Part shown: one piece after another, positions 40,301 through 45,107 of the stretch
How positions within the stretch are numbered: position 1 is the stretch's first letter
Layout of the letters: every line of letters starts with the position of its first letter
Source: Paenibacillus arenosi
GTDB lineage: Bacteria > Bacillota > Bacilli > Paenibacillales > Paenibacillaceae
Length of the DNA: 64,000 nt
Assembly: GCF_014841135.1 (NCBI RefSeq)
Contig: NZ_JACYTN010000009.1
Span: forward strand, 62,001 to 126,000
Direction: 5' to 3'
Position numbers and translations under genes: made by a program
Notes under the pieces: generated by a model
Told to the model about the DNA's origin: nothing
The model's input: only the letters and a program-made list of their open reading frames with translations
Database searches by the model: none

Positions 40301-41320
40301 GCGGCCATGTTGTTCACGTAGATCCTGGATCAATTGGTTATAAGGGTATTTCTGATACCGCAGATCCGCCATATTTTCCTTGGAAACCGTTTGGATCAAG
40401 GAAAGCACGGGCTCGTCTGGATTCAGACAAATCCGCGTAGCCACGGTGCTGACGAACATGCCGATCATTTCTTTTTCCTTCTTGCCTATGCGATTGGCGA
40501 AAACCGTGCCGACCGGAACATCGGTGCTGTCGGTCAGCTTGTACAATAAGGCGTACATGGCGGACAGAAATAACGTATATAAGCTGACCTGATATTGTTC
40601 GCTGAAAGCCAAAATGCGTTCATACCGGGAACCATCCAAAGTGATGGCCAGTTTATTGGATTCGCTGCCGATCGAGAATGCTGGGTACGATTTAATTCCC
40701 GTCGTTTCAGGCAAAGTGTTGTACTTCGTCAGCCAGTATTCCTTTCCTTTTTGATAACGTTGCGATTGCTCATATTCACGCTCCGCAGAAATATAATCCA
40801 AATAGGAAGGGGCCTGGTACCTGCTAGAGATGCCTTTGCGCAGTTCCAAGTATTTTTCCATCACCGCATGTAGCACAATATTGATTGACAAGCCGTCGGC
40901 GATAATATGATTTGCCGTCAAATTGAGCCATACTTGGCCGTTCGCAAAATGAATAATTGTAAATTGGTAGAGGTGTTCGTCGAACATGCTGGTCGGTTTT
41001 TCGCTTACCTCTTTCACCCAAGCATAGAATTGTTCGGTTGTGCCTATTTCGAGGTGGTTTATCCTAGCTTGGACATTCTCCGGCTCTTCGAACCACTGCG
41101 TTGGATTTTGCAAATCCCCGCTAATTCGAATTCGGAAAGCGTCATAGGTTTTGACGATCTCTACCGCCGCTTGCTCCAGAAGCTGTGTGTCGATCTCGCC
41201 CGTCATTTGGTAGGTTCCGGAAACCATCATGATTGACGTTCCCGGATTCATAATTTCTATGAACCATATTCGGCGTTGGGCTTGCGTTAATCCATATTGC
41301 TCATTGGTATTCTCTCTCAC
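22376..41320 (-). CDS. pmxE: Polymyxin synthetase PmxE, modules 1-5 (chain initiation)
   Basis: 6314-residue NRPS: C-A-T, C-A-T, C-A-T-E, C-A-T, C-A-T, C. The first C (active motif NHIIADG near 137) has no upstream carrier, so it is taken as the starter C that loads the fatty acid. Carrier Ser residues are near 1015, 2064, 3178, 4739 and 5820. The E domain (HHLVVDG near 3359) follows an LGGDS carrier, and the next C is D-accepting type (LTPLQKGMLFHS, HHILMDGW). Pocket codes by comparison with GrsA: A1 and A3 DVGEISSIDK (Dab), A2 DFWNIGMVHK (Thr), A4 and A5 DVGEISAIDK (Dab). The product is acyl-Dab-Thr-D-Dab-Dab-Dab. The last C (HHIVTDG near 6000) must condense onto PmxA. Oddities: an Ala-rich insert in A3 and Gly-to-Cys in core A2 of A5 (Cys5313). 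Start is GTG after CGGGAG. Confidence 0.93.
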   Translation of the reverse strand: MRENTNEQYGLTQAQRRIWFIEIMNPGTSIMMVSGTYQMTGEIDTQLLEQAAVEIVKTYDAFRIRISGDLQNPTQWFEEPENVQARINHLEIGTTEQFYAWVKEVSEKPTSMFDEHLYQFTIIHFANGQVWLNLTANHIIADGLSINIVLHAVMEKYLELRKGISSRYQAPSYLDYISAEREYEQSQRYQKGKEYWLTKYNTLPETTGIKSYPAFSIGSESNKLAITLDGSRYERILAFSEQYQVSLYTLFLSAMYALLYKLTDSTDVPVGTVFANRIGKKEKEMIGMFVSTVATRICLNPDEPVLSLIQTVSKENMADLRYQKYPYNQLIQDLREQHGRNDLSGLFRTSLEYLPLKVVEYEEIKVRGETHFASHEMDDLLLRFDHMLHEDHVIFNASYRIGLFDKSEIDRIMEQYVTVLDQFLQTPELPVREISLLSDEERQRILNVFNPPVAGLSKGEVFHRYVEKFAQEIPDHPAVVYMDKQLTYGELNERAERLASLLREQGVGRETITGIWAERSVELLVGVLAVWKAGGAYVPLDPDYPAERIEYMLSDSDASVLLTQRHLLEQAGGWLADDRLKLQAVYAMDDEQIYNGDALAVEFESVGRDPQDLAYVIYTSGTTGRPKGVMIEHGSLVNTADAYRREYRLDQFPVRLLQLASFSFDVFVGDIARTLYNGGTMVIVPKDDRIDPNRLYGWIRDQNITVFESTPALILPFMQHIYEEGLDVSSMQLLITSSDACSVIDYRLLQERFSGQFRIINSYGITEAAIDSSFYDEPLDKLPPSGHVPIGKAWLNARFYIVDAALNPVPVGVPGELVIGGAGVGRGYWNRPDLTAEKFADSPFVLGERLYRTGDLARWLEDGNVDFIGRLDYQVKIRGFRIELGEIETALLRFSGVKQAVVIDRTDEQGQKYLCGYVAADASLQLSDLLSQLKQELPAHMVPARLVSLDKLPLTPNGKIDRKALPEPTGEVEAGREYVAPRTTLETRLALIWQQVLGIARVGVKDDFFDLGGHSLRASLLVSKIRKELQVEVPLRDVFRYTTIEQLAQTISGLKMQETYEITKVAEAEYYPVSSEQKRLYVLRQLDGAERSYNMSAALLLEGKLDRMRVEHAFRALIQRHETLRTGIEQVQGELVQRIYDEVEFAVDYFQTDERELDQVVEAYYCPFDLTKPPLLRIGLIEIAEDRHILLFDMHHIVSDGISTALLFDEFSRLYRGEELAPLHIQYKDYAVWQHSEAYGQMLQSQKEYWLEQLSGELPVLELPTDFPRPAVQSFDGRTVKFYIEKERTEKLKELAARTGTTLYMVLLSAYSILMHKYSGQEDLIVGTPIAGRTQEEVQPIIGMFINTLAIRSRPERSKPYLSYLEEIKEITLGAFEHQNYLFEDLVESLHIPRATGRNPLFDTFFSLQNTENEQIVIEGLEQSFYPLENRTSKFELLLDISELDGQLECRLEYATALYKQETAERFARHYDKLLETITVGADGNIASLEMLTEEEICELLRGFNDSEADYPQQQTIHGLFEEQAELYPDNVAAVMNERQLTYRELNERSNRLARTLRERGVEADQLVAILAERSLDMVVGILAILKAGGAYVPVDPDYPEERIRFMIEDSGAPLLLIQKHLHEKTDFAGTRFELDDFVWDDRGADSADALDASNLEPIAGPGNLAYVIYTSGTTGRPKGTLIEHKNVVRLLFNDKNLFDFGPSDTWTLFHSFCFDFSVWEMYGALLYGGKLVIVPPLTAKNPADFLALLGREQVTILNQTPTYFYQLLREVLADHPYDLRIRNIIFGGEALSPLLLKGFKTKYPETKLINMYGITETTVHVTYKEITWVEMEAAKSNIGKPIPTLSVYVLDDNRRPVPIGVTGEMYVAGAGLARGYLNRPDLTAEKFVDSPFAEGEKLYRSGDLAAWLPDGNIEYLGRIDHQVKIRGYRIELDEIETQLLNVKGVEEAVVLARQDGGGEKALVAYFVADRTLTVSEMRTSLSKGMPGYMIPSYFVQLDRMPLTSNGKVDRKALPEPQGGLQTGVEYVAPRNRTESQLVNIWEEVLGYSGIGVLDNFFELGGHSLRATNLVSEIRKEMNVELPLRDVFRYATIESMAGAIASLEETRYSSIPIAEEKAYYPVSSAQKRLYVLHQLDDSELNYNLPSALQLEGDLNEANLEKALTTLVARHDMLRTGFEIVNGEPVQRIHPFVAIKVEKLQASEDQVAAILEGFIQPFDLTEPPLLRALLIELEKEKFLLALDIHHIGSDGLSMDVLLREFMRLYNGEQLPELRIQYKDYAVWQQSEEERQRIKGQEEYWRGVFSSELPVLELPLDFSRPAVQQFDGQTLTFTLDAEKSEALKRLAGDSGATLYMLLLAAYSVLLHKYAGQEDIVVGTPIAARSHADLQPIIGMFVNTLALRLGPVAERTFMDYLQEVKETTLGAYEHQDYPFEELVEALQVSRDLSRNPLFDTMFSLQKHESLDVTLEGLQWSKFDIEEKTAKFDLSLDIVEADNELVCKIEYATSLFRVETMVRLAGHYEQLLASILAQPGARISDLDILTDSEKHDLLVGFDVSSSALAKQPAAEGTGLVTDDSWRERTFHELFEEQVERTPGALAVVYEDSKLTYAELNAKANRLAYALRESGVKPEQVVGILAGRSAELLIGVLAVWKAGGAYVPLDPDYPADRIEYMLADSGASVLLTQTRLLEQVEAWRSDGALVLQTVFALDDAATYSLGAAEAAVGVQAVGEAGAEAEALAQAEMASAETSATADAEKNVLAVEFASNPANVNKPHDLAYVIYTSGTTGRPKGVMIEHRSLVNTAAGYQRDYRLDQFPIRLLQLASFSFDVFVGDIARTLYNGGTMVIVPKDDRIDPIRLYGWIRDYAVTVFESTPALIVPFMEHVHAEGLDLSSLQLLITSSDACSVADYRTLQERFGSRFRIINSYGVTEAAIDSSFYDETLEKLPKTGSVPIGKAWLNAKFYIVDANLKPVPIGVLGELVIGGAGVARGYLNRPDLTAEKFVDSPFATGERLYRTGDLARWMPDGNVDFIGRIDNQVKIHGYRIELGEIEAVMQNVVGVRQALVIDRTDEREQKYLCGYVAADSSFDLEGLVTHLDAALPSHMVPSRIMRLDQMPLTPNGKIDRKALPVPEGSIRAEAAYTAPRTPAEQALVSVWQSVLGVDQVGTMDNFFALGGDSIKALQVSSRLLQTGYKLVMKDLFHYPTISALSLQLQTAERTASQAEVTGEVILTPIQRWFFEQNPADVHHSNQAYMQFSMQGFDEEALCQAVRQLVVHHDALRTVYRLTENGYTAWNRGAGENEALFDLEVVDFKGVGDVKEAVEAKANDIQASIDLENGPLVKIGLFRCDDGDHLLIAIHHLVVDGVSWRILLEDFAAGYEQALQGQPIRLPLKTDSFQVWAKQLADYANGLAMESEREYWQHIEQWIYEPLPRDFDRGRSKLKDSGLVTVRWTAEETEQLLKQAHRAYHTEMNDLLLAALGLAVQAWSGRERVLVNLEGHGREDILPDVDITRTIGWFTSQFPVVLELGHAQALSHQVKQVKESLRRIPNKGIGYGILRYLSAPRDGERLALEPEISFNYLGQFDQNYESNGSQPSPFSSGSDSSPNAVMDFVLDINGMVSEGVLELTIRYGETQFKRETVERLGILLQSSLREVISHCVSKELPELTPSDVLLQDVTVEELERLAEHTTALGELENVYNLTPLQKGMLFHSLLDADSEAYFEQVTFDLYGSLNVEDFIQGLDTLVQRNETLRTNFITGWRDEPIQVVFRERKCEVYFEDIRSVSDEGPEKTIADFVSADKANKFDLARGSLMRVTVLRTGDESYHVIWSHHHILMDGWCMSFMLKEVFDAYFAFQEKQTLELPAVTSYSRYIEWLEAQDAAKASRYWSEYLAGYDQQTKLPQENTQLKQGAYEAAEIDVELSKELTRQIERVARQQQVTLNTFMQTVWGLVLQVYNNSEDVVFGSVVSGRPAEIPGIESMIGLFINTIPVRIQGKAEETVADILRKTQDQALASGAYETFPLFEIQSLSEQKRDLINHIMVFENYPMEEQIEQVVGGDKEAMKIANIQSPEQTNYDLDITVIPEEHILLRFTYNALTFREEDIRQIHGHFARALEKVAANPNIRVNQLELLTSAEKEQILGAFNPAQPEAAPTAAFHRLFEEQAERTPEAASVVYENDRLTYAELNERANCLANTLRVSGIGRETIVGILAERSVDLLVAVLAVWKAGGAYVPLDPDYPADRVRFMLEDSGAKVLLTQTVLRERAEAWLDEEGLALAAVLYLDDEASYSEVRANASVVSNMVSGKLTDAVDDGDESYQHVGTDSFHEARPEDLAYVIYTSGTTGKPKGVMIEHRSLVNTAAGYRREYRLDQFPVRLLQLASFSFDVFVGDIARTLYNGGTMVIVPKDDRIDPSRLHHWIERERVTIFESTPALIVPFMEYVHEQRLDMSGMELLITSSDSCSVADYRILQERFGSLFRIINAYGVTEAAIDSSFYDEPLMKLPQTGNVPIGKAWLNAKFYIVDAHLNPVPVGVLGELVIGGVGVARGYLNRPDLTEEKFVDSPFAAGERLYRTGDMARWMEDGNVDFIGRIDNQAKIRGYRIETGEIESQLLRVEGVREAVVLVRSDADGQKALCAYYTRDTGVELAVNDLRSELAQELPGYMIPSYFVELECLPLTPNGKIDRKALPAPEGGVGGGHEYVAPRTELEAKLAAIWQYVLVREKAVGVTDNFFDLGGHSLRATTLVSKMHKELGFEFPLRDVFRYSTVEEMAAAMERMEIGSFTAIPAAEPSGYYPLSSAQKRLYILNQLEGGELSYNIPGAMLLEGELDRQRFEEAFRGLVARHETLRTGFEMVKGEAVQRIYEEVAFQVEYVHISGEQAEETVRQFVRSFNLAKPPLLRVGLAELAPERHILMFDTHHIVSDGVSMDVLIEEFVRLYSGEPLEQLRIQYKDYAVWQQSDEQKAQLAKQEAYWLNMFRGELPVLELPTDYSRPAMQSYEGRTLQLFMNSEKSEGLKRLAAENGATLYMVLLAGYTMLLHKYTGQEDVVVGTPIAGRNHSDVQPLIGMFVNTLAIRSYPTADKTFLDYLKEIKETTLGAFEHQNYPFEELVDKVNVARDLSRNPLFDTMFALQNTENLEIQLSGLHLSTYASEEIVSKFDLSLDVTEIEEGLEYLFEYATALYKTETVEKLATHYLQLLESILSNPSATIAELGILTPAEKEQILGAFNPTQPEAAPVSAFHQLFEEQVERTPEAEAVVYENGRLTYAELNERANCLAATLRTSGIGRETIVGILAERSVDLLVAVLAVWKACGAYVPLDPDYPAERVRFMLEDSGAKVLLTQTALRERAEAWLDEEDLALEAVLYLDDEASYSKDLANAPIVSSIISGKLTDAVDDGDEGHQHVGTDSFHEARPEDLAYVIYTSGTTGKPKGVMIEHRSLVNTAAGYRREYRLDQFPVRLLQLASFSFDVFVGDIARTLYNGGTMVIVPKDDRIDPSRLHHWIERERVTIFESTPALIVPFMEYVHEQRLDMSGMELLITSSDSCSVADYRTLQERFGSLFRIINAYGVTEAAIDSSFYDEPLMKLPQTGNVPIGKAWLNAKFYIVDAHLNPVPVGVLGELVIGGVGVARGYLNRPELTEEKFVDSPFAAGERLYRTGDLARWTEDGNVDFIGRIDNQAKIRGYRIETGEIESQLLWVEGVREAVVLVRSDADGQKALCAYYTTDGELTATDLKRAISSELPGYMIPSYFVELERLPLTPNGKIDRKALPAPEGEASAGREYVAPRTKLEAKLVAIWQDVLGPVTIGVTDNFFDLGGHSLRATTLVSKVHKELSVDLPLRDVFRHSTVEAMAEAISQLERQEYLSIPVLDKRDYYPLSSVQKRLYIQQQMEGAELSYNMSGMTVLVGRLERKPFELALKGVIARHEILRTGFEMVDGEPVQRIYPDLEFAVEYTKATESETKSLVDDFVRVFDLERPPLLRVGLVEWEAERHLLMLDIHHIVTDGMSMGIFVEELLRLYNGETLEPLRVQYKEFAAWQQSEPIKERLKRQEAYWLDVLEGDLPTLELPTDFVRPAARSFEGDVLPFSIDKQMTDSLQRIADENGATLYMVLFTAYSILLSKYSGQEDFIVGTPVSGRTHADLEPLIGMFVNTLAIRHYPSGEKTFLAYLNEVKETMLGAYDHQDYPFEELVKKLQAPRDQSRNPVFDVVFVLETKEDNVQSFGDIKIESYPETHTVSQFDLTLVISLLDEGMNGQFEYATKLFTRNLIDNFAQDLLVIITQIGEQPSVLLKDISLNGQSEQEQDMLEAIDIIF

Positions 41321-41550
41321 ATCGACACACTCCCGTTTTAGAGATTCTTTATAGATAGGCTTTGTACCTAGATGTCACTTAGTCACTCTTAAGAAGAACC
41401 GCGCAGGCCATTCCCGAAACGGCTCCTGCGGACTCTTCCCCTTTTTCGTGTCTACGTTCTCTGGTAACTACCGGTTATAAAGTCATGCCTTGGATAACCA
41501 AAAGACTCTGTCGCATTCGCAAGCAGGAAGCCGCCCGCCGTAAAGCGGGG
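41321..41550 (-). promoter_or_regulatory. Spacer between pmxD and pmxE with stem-loop
   Basis: This 230-base gap is the only sizeable break after pmxC-pmxD. An imperfect hairpin (GCAGG/CCTGC core, 41394-41437) lies midway but lacks a T-run in the direction of transcription. A weak promoter-like pair, GTGACA (41378-41373) with TATAAA (41353-41348), lies before pmxE, but the spacing (19) is long. A separate pmxE promoter is possible, not shown. Confidence 0.3.
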
Positions 41551-43284
41551 CTAGCCGTACAGCCGAGCGTAATAACCCCCGAGCGCCAGCAGGTCCTGAT
41601 GGCGGCCACGCTCAACGACCGTTCCTTGGTTCATAACGGTAATCAAATCCGCATGTTCTACGGTGCTGAGACGGTGGGCGATCAGAATAGTGGTGCGCCC
41701 CTTCATCAATACGTTCAGGGCCTGCTGTACCCAATGCTGGGATTCGTTATCCAACGCGGAAGTCGCTTCGTCCAGCAGCAAAATCGGGGCGTTCTTGAGA
41801 ATCGCCCGGGCGATCGCAATTCGCTGCCTTTGTCCGCCCGACAACGACGTTCCTCTCTCTCCCACCGGCGTTTTATACTGTTCAGGAAGTTCTTGAATGA
41901 AATGGTGAGCATACGCTGCTTTGGCAGCTTCGATCACTTCTTCATCCGTTGCATCGGGGTTGCCATAGCGGATGTTTTCCTCAATCGTGCCGGTAAATAA
42001 GAACGGCTCCTGCGGAACGTATGCAATCTGCCTACGGATTTCGTCCAGCGTGTAATGGCCAAATGGTTTGCCTTGAAGCAGGATTTCTCCGCTGTCCACT
42101 GGATAAAAGCCGAGCAGCAGCTTAATCAGCGTACTTTTACCGCTGCCGCTGGCCCCCACGATAGCGGCAACCTGGCCAGGAAACACCTGCATCGACATGT
42201 CGACAAGCACCTTTTTATCCGCCTGATAGGAAAATTCCACATCGCGAAACTCCACCGCAGCCTCCGACACGAGCTCGCTGTAAGGTGAACCTAAACTCTC
42301 CGGTTCCTCTTCCCCTCTTAGTACCTCTTGAATCCGATGCGCACCCGCGAGCGAATTTTGGGTCATAGACAGAACCATCCCCAAGTTCAACAAGGCGTGC
42401 GTCAGATTCACTTGCAGAACTGCCAAGGCAGCGACGCTTCCCATTCCCATCAGTCCGTAGGCATAAAGAAGACTGCCGATGACGATGATGCCGCAGAAAG
42501 TGACGTAGCTGATAAAATGGTTCACCGCAGCCTGCATGCCGTTTTTCTGCGCGGTTTGCCGAAGCGTCTGCGTCATTTGTTCGTTCAACGCCTCGTACTG
42601 GCCGTAAATCGTGCGGATGCGGAACAGCTTCACAATTTGAATGCCACCCATAAAATCTTTGAACTTTTCGGTCATTTTACCGAGCGTCTGCAAGCCTTGT
42701 TCGGACAAAGCGCGAATATCCCGCGCAAATTTTAAGCTAACAACAGAGGACAGCAGCAGAATGACGAAGGATACGCCGGCAAACCGCCAATCGATCAACA
42801 CCATAGAGAAAATGGAGCCGATGCAAAAGACAACTTGAAGCAGCAAAACGAAGTAAACCTGCGAGAATGTAAACTCAACGGTCGTTACGTCATTGTTCAC
42901 CCTCGACAGCAAGTCCCCATGGTGCGTCTGCTCCAGGAATCTTGGCCGCACCCGGCACAGCTTTTCATAAAGACGTTTGCGGATATTCAGCACAGTCAGC
43001 TCGACACTGCGCTGGTATAAGTAAATGAACCAGGGAGAAATCACATTTTCCAAGAACAGGGCCACGCCCAAAATAATAAAGGCTTCCACCATCAGGGACG
43101 TATCACGGGACACGGCGAAATCAACCAAGTTATGTACGACCAAACTGAAGGCGATCAGGAACAATGTCTGTGTGAGCGCCGTCACAGCAAGGCCAATGGC
43201 GTACTGGGTTTTGAGCTTGCGGTTCATAAACGTCAGCAAGTAGCCGAGTTCTTTCACTTGCGAGAGCCAGCCGTCCTTTTTCAT
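41551..43284 (-). CDS. pmxD: ABC transporter, fused permease-ATPase (polymyxin export)
   Basis: 577-residue half-transporter: about six transmembrane helices in residues ~1-320, then an ABC ATPase with Walker A GASGSGKST near 376, signature LSGGQRQRIAIARAIL and Walker B ILLLDEATSALD. It should form a heterodimer with PmxC and export or confer self-protection against the lipopeptide; in P. polymyxa the pmxC and pmxD products are the known transporter pair of the polymyxin locus. Its ATG overlaps the pmxC stop by four bases (ATGA), indicating translational coupling. Followed by the pmxE spacer. Confidence 0.9.
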   Translation of the reverse strand: MKKDGWLSQVKELGYLLTFMNRKLKTQYAIGLAVTALTQTLFLIAFSLVVHNLVDFAVSRDTSLMVEAFIILGVALFLENVISPWFIYLYQRSVELTVLNIRKRLYEKLCRVRPRFLEQTHHGDLLSRVNNDVTTVEFTFSQVYFVLLLQVVFCIGSIFSMVLIDWRFAGVSFVILLLSSVVSLKFARDIRALSEQGLQTLGKMTEKFKDFMGGIQIVKLFRIRTIYGQYEALNEQMTQTLRQTAQKNGMQAAVNHFISYVTFCGIIVIGSLLYAYGLMGMGSVAALAVLQVNLTHALLNLGMVLSMTQNSLAGAHRIQEVLRGEEEPESLGSPYSELVSEAAVEFRDVEFSYQADKKVLVDMSMQVFPGQVAAIVGASGSGKSTLIKLLLGFYPVDSGEILLQGKPFGHYTLDEIRRQIAYVPQEPFLFTGTIEENIRYGNPDATDEEVIEAAKAAYAHHFIQELPEQYKTPVGERGTSLSGGQRQRIAIARAILKNAPILLLDEATSALDNESQHWVQQALNVLMKGRTTILIAHRLSTVEHADLITVMNQGTVVERGRHQDLLALGGYYARLYG

Positions 43285-45107
43285 GTGTACGACACCTCCC
43301 TGCGTTCGGCAGACTCGGTAAATTCCTGGTAGTACGACTGGGAGTACAACCCCTTCATCTCCAGCAATTGTTCATGAGTGCCCTTTTCCACCATATTTCC
43401 TTGTTCCATGACCCAAATTTCGTCGGCGTTTTGTACGGTAGAAAGCCGGTGGGCAATAACTATCGTCGTTCTCTGCTTCATTAAGACGTTGAGCGCTTCC
43501 TGAACCGCGCTTTCCGACTCCGGATCAAGAGCCGACGTTGGCTCGTCCAGCAGCAGTACGGGAGCATCCTTCAGAAATGCCCGGGCCATTGCAATGCGCT
43601 GGCGCTGCCCGCCGGATAAGAAGCCTCCGCGCTCTCCGACATACGTCTGGTAACCGTCAGGAAGCTGCATAATGAAGGAATGCGCCTGAGCGGCTTTGGC
43701 GGCTTCCATAATTTCGTCCATCGACGCTTCTTCCCGCCCGTAGCCGATATTTTCGGCGATCGTACCGCTAAACAAATATGAATCCTGGGTTACCACGGAA
43801 AAATGAGACCGAAGCTGCTCCGGATCGGCACCATGGATCAGGCTGCCAAACACACGGATCTTCCCCTGATCCTCCTGAAGCGGATAAAAGCCGCATATAA
43901 GCTTAAACACCGTGCTCTTCCCTCCGCCGCTCGCCCCGACAAGCGCGATCGTCTTCCCTTCCGGCACTGCGAAGCTAACATTACGTAGAATTGGGGAGCT
44001 CTCCTCATACCCGAAGGTTACATTCTGAAACTCAATGGGGGCGGCGTTCCCCTTCGGAAGTGAACGGCCATTTTCCGTTTCGATCGGCTGCTCTACGATT
44101 TCAGAGACCCTTCTCAGGGCACCAGCCATTTCGAACGTCCGCGTGATGAGCTCTGGAATATGCTCCAGCGGCTCCAAACACAGATTCAGCAAGTACAGGA
44201 AGGCGACCAGTTCCCCCGCGGCTAGTTGCCCGTTATAGATCAAATAGCTTCCGTAACTAAGGGCAAAAATGATCGGGCTGATCATCAGCGTGGAAAGCAG
44301 CGGGTTGACCCAGGCTTCCCGCTTTTTCACGGCCAGCTTTTTTTGAGCCGTTAATTGCAGCAGCACTTGGTAGGAGCGAGATAACATGCCGGATAGCAGG
44401 TAGCTTTTTACAATCGGCATACCCCCAAGCGTATCCTGGAGGTTGATGTTCATTCGGCCCATGTTAGCTTGGGCTTCCTCCGTCAACCGCTCCAATTGCT
44501 TGCCAATCCATTGGGAAATCAGCAGCGCTACAGGAAATAACAGCAGGCTGTATAGCATCAACTCCCATTGGAGGTATATTAAATAAGCGAAACAGCCAAT
44601 GAACAATAGCGGATGATAAAACCACTGGGCAAGGTCCCGAATCATAAACTGCTGGATGAGCTGCAGGTCGTTGTTGATCCGCGACAACATGTCACCAGAG
44701 TGTTGCTTTTCCAAATAGGAGACCGGGAGTTTGCCGATATGACGCATGACATGGTTGCGAATATCCTGCACCGCAGAGGCACTGCTTCGCTCCACGCCGA
44801 AGCTCATGAAAAACTTCGCCGGCACTCCGATCAAGATGACCACAAAGACCGTGTAAACGATCTGGAAAGCGATTGGTCCCGCCCCCTTCTCGGCCTGAGT
44901 GGTCAACTGCTCAATCAAACTCCCCGTCCATATCTCAATAACAGCGGCAGCAATTGCGGACAAGGTACCGACGATCATCCAGCCTTTGTGACGGCTTACA
45001 TAGGACATCAGCCAGCAGAACGCTTTCCAGGTCGCGTAAGCGGTTTGACGCTTGGAAGCCGCCGCTGTGCCGTGCTCTTGAACAGACGGCTGCCGGTCAG
45101 CTTCCAT
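43281..45107 (-). CDS. pmxC: ABC transporter, fused permease-ATPase (polymyxin export)
   Basis: About 608 residues with an N-terminal cytosolic lead of ~40 residues, a six-helix permease region, and an ATPase with Walker A GASGGGKST near 390, signature LSGGQRQRIAMARAFL and Walker B VLLLDEPTSALD. Partner of PmxD. The ATG at 45107 lies inside the last codons of pmxB (stop at 45097), with GGAGGCTGGGG-like sequence upstream, so the genes are translationally coupled; a longer start at 45131 is in frame but unnecessary. Which polymyxin intermediate or product is moved is inferred from location only. Confidence 0.88.
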   Translation of the reverse strand: MEADRQPSVQEHGTAAASKRQTAYATWKAFCWLMSYVSRHKGWMIVGTLSAIAAAVIEIWTGSLIEQLTTQAEKGAGPIAFQIVYTVFVVILIGVPAKFFMSFGVERSSASAVQDIRNHVMRHIGKLPVSYLEKQHSGDMLSRINNDLQLIQQFMIRDLAQWFYHPLLFIGCFAYLIYLQWELMLYSLLLFPVALLISQWIGKQLERLTEEAQANMGRMNINLQDTLGGMPIVKSYLLSGMLSRSYQVLLQLTAQKKLAVKKREAWVNPLLSTLMISPIIFALSYGSYLIYNGQLAAGELVAFLYLLNLCLEPLEHIPELITRTFEMAGALRRVSEIVEQPIETENGRSLPKGNAAPIEFQNVTFGYEESSPILRNVSFAVPEGKTIALVGASGGGKSTVFKLICGFYPLQEDQGKIRVFGSLIHGADPEQLRSHFSVVTQDSYLFSGTIAENIGYGREEASMDEIMEAAKAAQAHSFIMQLPDGYQTYVGERGGFLSGGQRQRIAMARAFLKDAPVLLLDEPTSALDPESESAVQEALNVLMKQRTTIVIAHRLSTVQNADEIWVMEQGNMVEKGTHEQLLEMKGLYSQSYYQEFTESAERREVSYT